Assembly (NCBI GenBank): GCA_018907035.1
Contig: JACCIC010000175.1
Location: forward strand, 372,001 to 436,000
Source of the DNA: Sycobia sp. Sy_11
Lineage: Eukaryota > Arthropoda > Insecta > Hymenoptera > Epichrysomallidae
Length of the DNA: 64,000 bases
Direction: 5' to 3'
This document shows positions 39,285-51,889 of the stretch, piece by piece. Position 1 is the first letter of the stretch. Each line of letters opens with the position of its first letter. Under the pieces are notes generated by a model. It was not told the DNA's origin. It made no database searches and saw only the letters and a list, made by a program, of their open reading frames with translations. Made by a program: the position numbers and the translations under genes.

Positions 39285-39560
39285 GAAAACATATCGCTAA
39301 GTCCAATGAGATAAACATCGATTAGGGAATTATGCCTACTTAAATTTAATACTTGTCTCATATTTTGAAGGCTTGGATAACGAATATATGAATTTCACTC
39401 CTCTCGCCGCTCAGATTCGCAGATTGTGAAAAACTATATTTATAGGCGATCGATAGAGCCGAAATATCCGCGTGGTCATCCACCCAAACGGTAATCGTGG
39501 TGAAGGCTGCTCTTTACTTTGTTGATCACCAATCTACCCTGGTGATGGTGCTTTCTTGCT
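39285..39560 (+). repeat. Diverged repeat pair, copy C
   Basis: It shares with about 43655-43945 the block CTAAGTCCAATGAGATAAA and, about 140 bp on, a GCGATC...CGCG...GATCA/TCATCC...TTGTTGATC block in the same order. It contains its own hairpin, ATCACCA/TGGTGAT (39525-39531, 39540-39546). The family is not recognised. Confidence 0.4.
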
Positions 39561-40338
39561 TCATACTTACTTAATGGTAATGCGTACAAAATGTATGCGT
39601 TACTAGTGAATACGTGAACTGAACTGTACACTATAAGCGTTCTCAGCACACGGTGAGGCGAGCATTATTGGTATGGAAAAGAAAAGGGCGGTCGTAATTT
39701 GTTCGACTTTTCGTCCGTACGAGAAAAAAAGCGACGTTACCGACCTTCAACAAGCATGCTGGATCAGTCTCTAATATTTCAATTATAGAGAAAATTGATC
39801 TTTTAGTAGAAGCGCTCGACCGAATTGTGGTATACGACACCAGAGTTTCATTGCTGACACAGATCTTCCGTTAAAAGCGCTCGTTCGAGGACCAACTTCT
39901 GTCTGGAGTGATCCCAGAATCCGTATACCGATCTCTACCTTTTCATCTCCTTATATACAAAGTTGTTAAGATCTGTTTTTAACCAATTAGATCGCTCTGT
40001 TTAGTTCAATTGCTCTCTCCCAAAAATATAGTTACATTGGCTCTTCGCATGTACTGCACGCGGATGGAGAAGATTATCGCTTTTAAATCTTTTCCAAAGC
40101 ATAAAGGGAAAATGGACGCGGCGCACAGCACTTATATATTAAGTTTTCCGGTTCAATTTACGAATATGTCATAAAAATAAATTTGGCACAATAACCGTGA
40201 ATATATTATGTACTTTATTTTATTAGTCAAATAGTATCGTTAATGCATGCTTTTGAAATGTTTAAAAGATCCATAAATAAAAATGGTTCCACTATGAAGT
40301 TTCTGCTATGCCTACTTTTCTTCCAACTCAAAATCATA

Positions 40339-41621
40339 TTAGGTTGTCAAATATCTCCCTTCCGACTTTTTGTCTTATGATTTTCGCGGCTATGTACAAA
40401 GCGCTACAGAGCTCGTATCTGGCAATACAATACATCATTTGAAAGGTCTTGACATAATGTACAAAACGACGCTAAGCATGATTAGTTTGGATATTACGTT
40501 CAAAAGTTATAGACGTGTAAGCATAGAGGTCACTAACGCCGAAATTCGCGCTATTTTAAAGTTTTCCTTCGTCGAAGGCAAAACCGCTAGAGAAACGTTC
40601 CGCAAGATTAATGGTGTTTTGGGGGATGGCACGCTATCACTTCGAACCGCAGAGGAATGGTTTCGACGATTCAAAGCCGGTGAAAACAATACAATGGATA
40701 AGCCAGCCGGCGGAAAAACTGTGACAACGAATACCGATCAAATCATGGAATTTATCGAGTTAGACCGGCATATGGCATCTCGTGACATCACCCAGGAGAT
40801 GAGATTTAATCACCAAACCATTTTAAACCATCTGCAGAAGGCTGATGCAAAAAAGCTTGATTTTTGGATGCCGCATGATTTAACGCAAAAGAAAACCTGG
40901 ATCGAATTAACGTCTGCGATGTGCTGCTGAAACGGAACGAACTCGACCCATTTTTGAAGCGGATGGTGACTTGCGACAAAAATGGATCACATACGACAAT
41001 ATCAAGCGAAAACGGTCGTGGTCCAAGGCCGCTGGACCGTCTCAAACAGTGCCCAAACCGGAATTGATGGCCAGGAAGGTTTTTCTGTGTGTTTGGTGGG
41101 ATTGGAAGGGAATCATCCACTATGAGCTGCTCACATATGGCCAGACGCTTAATTCTACCATCTACTGTGAACAATTGGACCGCTTGAAGCAGGCTAGCAA
41201 CTAGAAGCGTCCACAATTGGCCAACAGGAAGGGTGTAGTGTTCCACCAGGACAACGCCAGAACACACACTTCGTTGATGACGCGTCAGAAGCTAAGGGAG
41301 TTCGGATGGGAGGTTAGATCGCATCCACCATATAGCCCCGACATAGCACCAAGTGATTACCACCTGTTCCTGTCCATGTCGAACGCCCTTGGTGATGTAA
41401 ACTTGGACTCAAAAGAGGCTTGTGAAAAGTGGCTGTCCGAGTTCTTCGCAAATAAGGAGAGGGGTTTGTACGAGAGAGGTATTATGAAATTGACGTCTAG
41501 ACGAAAACAGATTATCGAACAAAACGACGTATATTTGAAGTAAATCCGATCACTGTAACTTTTTTGTGTAAAGCATTGAATGAAGAGTAAAAAATCGTAA
41601 GGGAGATATTTAACAACCTAA
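40339..41621 (+). mobile_element. mariner element 1 (Tc1/mariner), full length but dead
   Basis: A 1283-bp unit bounded by TA target duplications (40337-40338 and 41622-41623), with inverted ends TTAGGTTGTYAAATATCTCC. The transposase reads from about 40.45 to 41.54 kb: an N-terminal HTH part (NAEIRAILKFSF, TAEEWFRRFKAGE), a linker HDLTQK, then the DD34D core with TCD, FHQDNARTH and YSPDIAPSDYHLF. Coding is broken by a frameshift after HDLTQK near 40.89 kb, a base loss in an A run near 40.98 kb and an in-frame TAG at 41202-41204. The inverted ends are well preserved, so the insertion is moderately young. It lies just 3' of the FASTKD gene. Confidence 0.92.
40450..41543 (+). pseudogene. mariner transposase pseudogene (element 1)
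   Basis: The length matches the roughly 345-aa mariner transposase, split over three reading-frame segments: to 40930, 40971-41204 and 41217-41543. The last two are the same frame separated by one stop. All three acidic catalytic positions of the DD34D triad are present as residues, but on frame-shifted pieces, so no functional protein can be made. Confidence 0.88.
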
Positions 41622-42209
41622 TATATTTTGTCTGTATATTTGCATATTTTGTCTTTATATCTGTAACTCCTTCCCCTATTATTCAATTTTCTCCTTTTTT
41701 GCAACGATACCGTAGTGGTTGTATGTATTATTATTATTAAGTGCAAACTACAAGGGTATAGATGTACGATATCTAGAAAGAAAGAAAATTTTCCAAATTC
41801 ATAATTTAACTTAATATTTACAGTTAATATACAATATTTGATACAAAAATATCTGAAACGCTAAAAAGTTCAATGTTCAAGTAAATCATATAATGAGAAC
41901 TTTTAATGTACATGGATTTAAGAATAAAATTTGTTGTAAATGACCATATCAGTATTTTTGAAAAATGATAAAATCAGTATTTTTAAGATTTTGATAAGTT
42001 AAATACTTCTTTGGCTAGTAACGCAAAATATATTTTCTTTAAGATAGAATACTTTTTTTCAGTGTTTTTCAACACTATCAATTTTTCTAAAACAGCTAAA
42101 CCATTTTTTCAATTTTTTTTACTCTTATGTTTTATGAATATAATATTTATATTATGCCAAACTTATAAATAAGGACATTAATTTCATCCATGTAATTATA
42201 ACAAACAAT

Positions 42210-42287
42210 TTAATTTACGAGTATTTCTTTTATGTACTGAGTTTTATGATTTTCATCGCCTATATTTCTCCATATGTTATGAGGTAT
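42210..42287 (-). CDS. FASTKD terminal exon
   Basis: A 78-nt exon after acceptor TTTACAG: IPHNIWRNIGDENHKTQYIK, then EILVN and TAA. It completes the RAP domain in the usual way (IP-x-x-x-W, then a basic QYLK/QYIK helix), which fixes the gene's 3' end. Confidence 0.88.
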   Translation of the reverse strand: MPHNIWRNIGDENHKTQYIKEILVN

Positions 42288-45200
42288 CTGTAAAGAAAAA
42301 TATAAATTGAAGAGTGAGATTAATAAAAAAACTAAAAGAAATAAATATTACATTCTTTTAACTCACCATACGTACTGTATAACCGATGCGTTTTAATTGT
42401 CTAATTTTCATAGCTAATATGCCCGTTGGACGCAAATAATTTCTTGTTAATAAATTATTTGTACCTATTACCACAACATACCAAATTTTTCCATCCAACG
42501 GAGCATACTTAATTGTACCCAAAGGAATTTTGGATAAAACTTTTCCTGGTTCTACAAATTTTTTAATTTTTGGATCGTAGCAAATGAAAAGATCAGGTTG
42601 CATATAGTGTGGCAAAGCAGAGTCTTCGTGAACAAGCGAATCTGAACCTAAAAATTTCTATAAAAATTTCATTGTATAAATATTTTAAAACACGATGTAA
42701 ATATATAACATATACAGAGTGTTGCAAATATGATTTTGTTTTGTTTACATTAGTGGATTTTGATTTCATAATTATTTCACATGGAATGATTGTTCGCACT
42801 AGCGGATCGATAATAGGCAGTGAAAGTTGTATATAGAAAGGTTATACATATTGTGTAAAGTTTCAAAAAACAAACAAAAAATAGTTATTGTGCTACATAT
42901 CAATGTAGATCAGCTAATTAAGAAACACTAATTCGACTTTTGTTTAAGAAGTATGAAATTGAAAAAAAACGGGCGGAGACATATTTATATCTCAAATTGA
43001 AATTTCTAAAGCATAAAAAACGTATGCATGTTGTCTATTATTATTATTAATCCAACAGTTTGGAGCATGCTTGTAAATTTAATCTTTGTAGTGAAGATTT
43101 TTTGACGATTCTCCCTGCTTATTACCTATTTCCTAATGTGAACAAATCATATTTGAAACACGCATACACGCACAGAAGTATAAACGTTATTTATATCTTA
43201 TGTTCTAAAAAAATACTTAAATAACTTGATAAACTTTAAATTATAATTATAAGATTCAATCCGTACTACGTATATTTTTTCAATATTAATAAGTAAATTC
43301 TATGTTGTCACTATAGTTAGTGCCATGCCCCATGAGCATCTAGTTTCTCCCTTAGACGAAATTAGGTGTTACTTTTAATGTCATTTATTATATTCAATAG
43401 CTTCCACTACAAATTTTCCTGTTCATTCTTTTTCCATTACAAATATTAATTTTATCATTTTGTTCTTAAAAATTGTACAGTTTTCATACAGTTTTCAGCC
43501 TCTTGGCCCAGCTCTACTCGACTACCATTTTCTTATTTTCTTATCTCTAGATATATAGATTTTATTAGCCTTATTTTTCATATATCAAGACTCATATATA
43601 AGTCAAAAAGCATATCTACTCCATATTCACAGTTCTGTTTATATGGAGCTGGCAAAACTTGTGGCTAAGTCCAATGAGATAAATAAACCGCTTATAAAAA
43701 GTCGTTCCAGAGCTATTTTATTTCAGAGCAAATTTTATTTCCGTGTCACATTTGGTAGGCCCGACCTTTGAATTGAGCAGTCTCAGATCTTCTCCTCGAA
43801 TTGCATAGTGTGAAACAACATTTAAGCGATCAACAAAAGCGCAGCGTTCGCGCGATCACCCATTGCAGTAGTGGTCGCAGCAAATACTGCGTAAATTTGT
43901 TGATCGACCGAGATGCAGCTTCACCGCTTCATCAAGGCGTCGGCTATTTTGCTATTACTGTATTAACTTTTATATTTTTATAATATTTTGTAAGCATACG
44001 TCTGTTTTTGTATATATAGAGAATACCGAAAATAATATCTCCGTATTTCTATTAATCCTATAGAAAAAATTCTCTTTAAGAAGTGTGTAGAAATAAATGG
44101 AGTTTCCCGATAGTTATAAGTTTAGTATATATGACACCTATAAGCAATTTTTTGAATAACGAAGGATGCTTACTTTTAGTACTTTTTTATTGCTTTACTT
44201 GTTTTACTTAACAAATATACGTGTAATACAAACTAATTTATTACCTTGAAATCATCAATAATTTCCATTGAGAAGAAATAGGCCCGATCCCTATTAGCAG
44301 TAGGCTTTTTAGAAAGTGATCCAAATTTCTAAAAAATGAATAATATTATTCATACTTTTAATACTTCAAAATTAACAGTGGAAAGAATTCTACCTTTACA
44401 AGAAAATTTAATAAATTTGGTTCTATTCTTGGACCATTGTATTCAGGATGCTCAATTTCTATACAGTAATCCAGTGAAAGATATTCTCGATTTAAATTAT
44501 CAATATTTTCATGACATACGGTTTGAATAAAATGAGGTTCCATTGCTTTTTTTACTAATTCCGCTGAATAAAACCTCGATTGTATCATAAACATAACAGC
44601 ATAAACAAATGTTTTTGGATACCTACATACCAAATAAAAATTATGAAACACTGTTTACTTTTATATATATAGTTTCCATTTTAATAAGATTATAATTAAA
44701 ATTAATTTTAATAAAACAGCAATATAGTAGAATGAGTAAAGTAAAAGATTTTTCACGTTTCTTTTAAAAATAATTATTATTGCAACTATTTCGATAAATA
44801 AAAAATTATATCGATGTACTTCTGTGTACAAATATGAATAAGACTTTTCAAATCAAACTTCCCGGGTTTATCGATACGAACAAATGTTTTTATTTTTTAA
44901 TTGGTAGTACTGTCAGAGTTATCTGTGCCAAATTTCATGCAATTATCTTCATTTGTCTTATAGTTACGCTTGTGTATTGTGAACAAGAAAAGTTGTCTCT
45001 TGGTTTTTATAATGCCTGAAATTATTCAATTCAAAAGACATAGCATTAAATTTTGTGCGCGAAGTGAAATATCGGACGCCGAAACGTTCAAAATGTTGCA
45101 GAAGGCCTTTGGTGAGAAGTTAATGTCAACAGCAAGTGCTTTTGATTGACAAAAATTGTTCAAAGAAGGTTGCGAACGTGTTGATGACGAACCACATCAA

Positions 45201-48200
45201 AGACGACGAAGAACATCTACTGATGGGCTACACGTCGACAAAGTCAAAGAATGGGTTCACCAAAATCGTCGATTAACTACTAGAGCGCTTGCTGATAATG
45301 TTGGAATTTCAAATGGGTCAGTCAACACATGGAAAGACATTTTGTGCCTGAAAAGAGTGAAATCTCGTTTGGTGCCAAAACACTCAATTTTTTGGAAAAA
45401 CAACGTCGCATGGAGGTCTGTGAAACGATGCTTTCGGACTATCAGGACAAGATGGAACACATAATAATTGGAGATTTCAGTCTACGATCGAGAAACAACC
45501 GATCGATCGAGCGAATATCGTGCCAAAGGAGAGCGGAGACCGGAAAAATCACGCGAAAGTCGCTTAAAAATTAAGATTATGCTCACTGTTTTCTTCCATT
45601 AACGTGGTGTGGTGGATTATGATTTCCTTCCAACCAGCCAAACGCTACACTGAAAAAAATATTTTCCGATATCAAGTAAATATTTACTTGTTTTGTACCA
45701 AGCAAATCATGTTCTTAAATTAAGAAAATATTCCCTAGATTTAAAAGTACGTGGTTTGATTCAAGTGAATTCTTCTTGCATTAAGTAAATACTTCGTTGA
45801 TTTTAGAAGATGCTTTCTCAATTTAAGAAAATAATTTACTTGGTACAAAACAAGAAAATATTTACTTGATAACAGATATTTTTTTCTCAGTGTAAACAAA
45901 GAATATTATTTGAGTGTTATGCGTCGTTTGCGTGAAGCTATTCGTCTCAAAAGGTCAGATTTATGGAAAGATAGCTCTTGGTTTTTGTATCACGATAATG
46001 CATCAGCTCACACTGCATTGATTTTACGTGAACGTTTCGCCAAAAATTTAACCAATATCGTTCCGCAACCACCGTACACGCCTGATTTAGCACCGTCTGA
46101 TTTCTGGCTGTTCGGCAAATTCAAAAGATAATTTCGGGAACACGGTTTTGATTCGATTGAAGAAATAAAAGCCGAATCGAAGAAGGAATGATGACCATTC
46201 CGGAATACGAGTGTAAAAAATGTTTTGAAAATTTAAAAAAGCGTTGGCATAGTTGCATTTCATCGGGCGGGGGGTTATTTTGAGGGGGGTGAATTAGATT
46301 TAGCAGAATAAATAAAGATTTCAAAAGTTATAGATAAAGTCTTACTCATATTTGTACACAGTAGTATGTCTATAAATTTTTAACTAATTTGAGTTCCGGA
46401 TGCATGCAAATAAAATTACATCTTTATAGTTTATTGATAAAGATTCTTCATTAACTCTATAATTGTTATTTTTATCACAACGCTGTAATAGTGCTTTTAG
46501 CATCTAGGCTATAAAATAGAATTTTACGGCCGAGTACGAAAATCCGTCTGTTTTATTTAGTAGTAAAAAATTTTTTACGTATAAATTAATTTTATATTGG
46601 ATTTATACCTTTACAAATATTGAAATGAAAAAAAATGTTAGAATAAATATGTTAATTATTTACCGATTTATTTCAGATATTCTATTAGTTTTTAATAACT
46701 CTTGTGCAGCATCATAATAAAATGATATTTTTTCAGGATCAAGATTAAAAGTAAATAAATTATATAGGATTCTTTCAATATCTTTAAGTCTTGCAACACT
46801 TAATTCTGTTTTATATCTGTAAAAATGTGTTAATAAATCAAATATTGATTTCAAAATATAAATTAAATTCTTTACTTACTTCTGTAATATTTGGACTACT
46901 AAATCTGTGTTATCTAACAAAAGCGAAGCTTGCATGTGAGCTATATGTGTTGCACTAGCTATTGAACGCTTTGGAATTTCTTTTACCAATGAATGCACTA
47001 ATAGTTCATATTGTCTTATTGTTGTCAAATCAATACTATATCTAAAATAAAAACAATCATCATTTACTTAAAACATAACAAAATTTTGCAAATACATTAT
47101 TAATTACAGGAACACTGTTATTAACATACTGTTATGGATAATATTTCATATTATTTCAAGATATTTCAAAATTTTCAATTATCTAAATTTCAGGAGTATC
47201 ACAATAGGAAATAAAACAAAAAATAAATATATTAATATTTTAATTAATGAATAATAATTCCAATAATCGTATCAAGACGGAGAAATGCTTTATGATTGGA
47301 TAGTTTCAGGTGTAACATTCTGCGGTCGTGTGTACATATTTTGCCTACTCGCCTTGCATATAAGGAATTATCGTTTTATTCATAAAAAATGTTTGTTACC
47401 AATATGATTGCATAGGGATTCGTAAAAGAAGGTTCAAGAAATTTATCGCCAATTGACGTACTTATGGTAGTGCTGAAATCGTAATAATGATACAGACTTA
47501 ATGCTCCGAAAATTATGTTAAAACAGCATCTTTGTCAGTATGATCAACTTTTGTTTGTCTACAAAGTCCTACGTTTGTTATATTTTTCTGTAAAAATCAG
47601 CTAAATTTGGTAAAATTTAAAAACATTCATTAGGTCTTGAGATATTCCAAATTTAGTCAGCACAAGCGACAACATTATGTTCTACGCTTATTCTTTCTTT
47701 TGTAAGTCCACTTATAACTTTTTTTAATAATACCTTAAGTAAATATTAATTCATATATCGATAGGAAAATTATCAAGCTTTAAAATGAAACTTTTTAATA
47801 TTTCTAAATTCCCCTGGTAGAAATCTGAACATTTTTAATAGGTTGGAAAGTAGATTGTAGGTAGTTTAAATAGAAGTATTTATACTGCCTAAAAAATCGG
47901 TATGTTTTGGAATAAAAAATAAGGAACAGTATGCATATATTAACAAATAGGTATAAACTAGTTTCAATATTTTATAAACTTTAGCCTTGTTTTTGGCTAG
48001 TAATTATGATTTGAAAATATTATGACATGACTTGAATATAAGTTTTTAGTTTTTAAACTAAATATCATTCATTTTCAAGTCCAATATAATTCTTAGATAT
48101 TAATTTAATAAGACTAATTGAATAATTAAGTATTAATAAAGTAAATAATTAACTTGTAATACCTAATTTTTAATATGTAATAAAATAATATAAATTATGC

Positions 48201-49764
48201 ATATATTTTTAGGTTGTAGATTAATATATTTTAATTTATTTATTTATTTATTAATATACGAAATAATATGTAACATTTTATTTTGAAAAATGTAACAATT
48301 ATTTTCCCTGTAAAAAAACTATAATAAATGTCACTGCCTAATCTATAATAGGATTTTTTCTTCTTGTTCGAAAATAGCTCGTTTATCATGCATCACGTAT
48401 CTTTATAATATTAACATAAGTAGTCAGGTGAACACGTTTAAACGTGGCGGGAGGCTTGAATGCGACTAATTTGTCTGAAAGATTTTTTTTGTATTTCATA
48501 TATTTGTGAATGCAGAAATGGGCTACTTTAAAAACCTATTTATTAAGAGAAATATATAGAAACTCTTAAATACCTATCCGGTCTTATGTGAACTTCGACA
48601 CGTGGATTTTTTCCAAACATTTTTAGAACACCAGATTTCATTGTTGTTGTTATTTTTTTTCTCTTAAGTCATATTTATTGCGTATTTTGCAAATTATAAA
48701 TTCCTCAGCAAAACGCGTCAGAAAATTTCGTTTGAAAGAAAAATTTTAAAAAGTAAGTAAAGTTTATGATCTTAGTAATGGTGTGGTTCAAATGGTACAA
48801 GAAATTAGTGATAGTGAGAATACATGTGAATCTATTGTGAATGAAAGTTTAAATTATGTAGAAAACAATAGCACATACCAAGTCATTTACATTATTTCAA
48901 ATGAAAATTACGAAAGTTCAGAAAGTGAGAATAGTCGAAATATAGAACGAGAACAGAATTCGACTAGTGAAAATACTGATACTGAGGAAAGTACTAGAAA
49001 TAATGATTCTGAACAGAATGTAAATGAAGAGGAAACGGAAATCAAGGACTTAAAAGAATGGGCCATTCAAACAAGGATACCTAGAAAACATTTAGATTAT
49101 CTTCTAGGTATTTTAAGAAAAAGACCCTTATTGAACGTGGCTGCATTATCTAAAACTTTATTGCGCACAACGGCTCCTAAGTGGATGGAGGTAACCATTA
49201 AAGATGAACACAACAATGACAGTGAATTTGTTTATTTAGGAGTTCGAAGAGGACTTGAGGCTTGTGTCAACCCTGAAATACATAAAGAAGGTATATTACT
49301 GCTAGATTTTAACATAGATGGAGTAAACATAAGAAAGGCCAGTAAAAATTCTATGTGGCCAATTTCATGTGGAATTTATTATGCTCCTATGCCATGTATT
49401 TACCACGCTTTCCCTGTAGCAATATTTTATTGACAGGGAAAACCTAAAGATTTATTAAAATATCTGTCTGAGTTCATAAACGAATTAAATTTACTATCGA
49501 GCGAAGGTTTAATCATTCAGAATAGACAATTTTTTATAAAATGTAGAAGTTTTATTTTTGACACTACTGCTCGTGCATTTAAAAAATGTATTAAAGGGCA
49601 TACTAGTTTTTCTGGGTGTGAAAGATGTACTTCTATAGGGTCTAAGTATGAAAGTACAACTGTTTATCTGTCTATTGGTGATGAAAGAACTGATAAAGAT
49701 TTTAGATCAATTGAAAAAAACAATCATAATAAGATTTTTTATTGAAAGAACTTTCTAACCTTTT

Positions 49765-49824
<60 letters not shown>

Positions 49825-50744
49825 TATATAAAATATGTAGAATTCTCTAAGAAAAAACATCATTTTATTCATATCAATATTCAGTTTTCCTGGCCAAAAT
49901 GAAATTTTACTAGAATAAAAAAATAATACTTTAATATATTAAATATTTATTCGGTAGAGGACACGTAAATATAATATATTTTAAATATCATAATAAGATT
50001 TTTTTATTGAAAGAACTTTCTAACCTTGTAATATATATATATAACAATTGAATTGTACTTTTGTCGACTGCCCATATACAGATTAATAAATATTTATTAA
50101 TATATATATATATATATACATATAAATTATATATAAAATATATAAGATTCTTTATGAAAAAACATCATTTTATTAATATCAATATTTAGTTTTCCTTGCC
50201 AAAAAAAATTTTACTAGAATAAATAAATAATAATTTAATATATTAAATATTTTATCGGCAGAGGACAACTAAATATTTATTTGAATTTATTAAGCTTTTT
50301 TTAGTATAAAAACGTATATGGCGTCTTTGTTTTCACAGTTGCAATTATATATTTTTAACTACACAAACGTAATAAATAAATATATTATATGGCTTCTTAA
50401 ATTAAAAATAATTTTTTGTATTTTATAACAGAAAGATGTGGGAGATCATGAGGGAGGGAATTAAAATATCCGACATTTATCCATATCATGTAATACAATT
50501 TCTAAATGTTGGGAGGCAACCTAGAATCTAAAAAGTGGACGTAGTAGCTATGGAGTGGTTACATTATAATACGGTAAAAAAAATGTATGGTAAGGTATCC
50601 ACCACCACCCTACAATGCAGATACTTTAAAAAAGTACAATGAAAATTTAATCAATCTATCGGATTATGAGGACGATTGGATGCCTTACAATGTTACTATT
50701 AAAGGAAATCTAGTAATAAATATCTAATTAATTAGTATTGTGAT

Positions 50745-50791
<47 letters not shown>

Positions 50792-51849
50792 GTACATCTG
50801 CCACAAATATTACCTTTCTCTGTATATAGCTTACAAGCTGACAGGCTTATTGCTATAGATGTAAACCCTTTTCTGTATTAACTTAACCTTAATCTCTTTC
50901 TCTGATTTTTTTGAACAACCTCCACTATTATTATAATTATTTTTTAGAATGCGTAAATGAAGCTTTTGCGAAATTAGAGATGTAACGTTCCTATCCCCCT
51001 GGGGATAGCATACGCGGTATATTTTCAGGGTATGTTTGAGAGGGAAGGAAGTATTTCGGGATAGGACGGCGGATCAGAAAAATAATTTGAACTACACAGT
51101 ATATTTAGAAAAAAATATAAAATAAATTTATTCAGTAAAATTACTCTAAGCTGTCACGGTTCTGTAACAAAAAAATAGAACAAAATATTTACTTAATAGA
51201 TTAAGTAATAAACTTAATAAGCTAGATTTATAAATTTATAATAATACGATTTATTTAAGCGCACGCTAGTTTCCGTGAAATTAAATTAATCCAGCATTAT
51301 TTTCCGCACGGATTCCCGGTGTTATCTTCTACGCGGAGAATTATTAAAGTACGACAGGTATTGCGCTCTCTCTCTATTGTTCGGTTTTCGGCAGTTGCGT
51401 CGACTACCTTCTCCAGTAGTCGTCACGACCTTTGCCCGCAATCGGTATGTTTACTGCGTGTTATATAATATAATATATTAATTTAATTTCGTCGTCGTTA
51501 AATTAATTTTCGTGTATTTCGATTTTACTTGTTATTCTTTTCGCGTGTGTGACAGATATAAATTATTATAATTTAATGTATTTAGTGTCTTCGCGATATA
51601 TTTGTGTAGTAAATTTCTATACCGGTCGCAATGAATTTGCGCGGCCATGTTTTTGACAGTTGCAGAGATATTAAAAGAGAAAGAGACGGTATTGACCTTC
51701 GAATCGGACGAAGATTCTGCAGAAGTAGAAAAGAAAGCAGCCGATTTAATTCACAAATCCGAGGTAATGGCCCTATCTAATTCGATGAAGGGCAAGATCT
51801 TGACAGGTAATTGATTAACCATGATTCCTTTTATATTTATGTATATTTG

Positions 51850-51889
<40 letters not shown>

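Larger units (their letters stand above)
44819..46364 (+). mobile_element. mariner element 2, carrying a nested MITE
   Basis: Bounded by TA (44817-44818, 46365-46366), with ends CTWCTGTGTACAAATATGARTAAGAC in inverted orientation. It is 1546 bp, or about 1.3 kb without the MITE, the normal mariner size. The transposase starts near ATG 45013 (MPEIIQFKRHSIKF) and shows the HTH linker, KTLNFLEKQRR, then HDNASAH and YTPDLAPSDFWLF of the DD34D core. It sits in a FASTKD intron, antisense to the gene. Confidence 0.9.

Noticed and set aside
39643..39840. 65-codon minus-strand frame near mariner 1
   Set aside because: No family similarity or splice continuity with FASTKD, so it was not accepted as an exon.
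50749..50789. CRISPR-like regular repeat
   Set aside because: A simple (GA)n microsatellite. No spacer-separated direct repeats exist anywhere in the window, and the DNA is eukaryotic.
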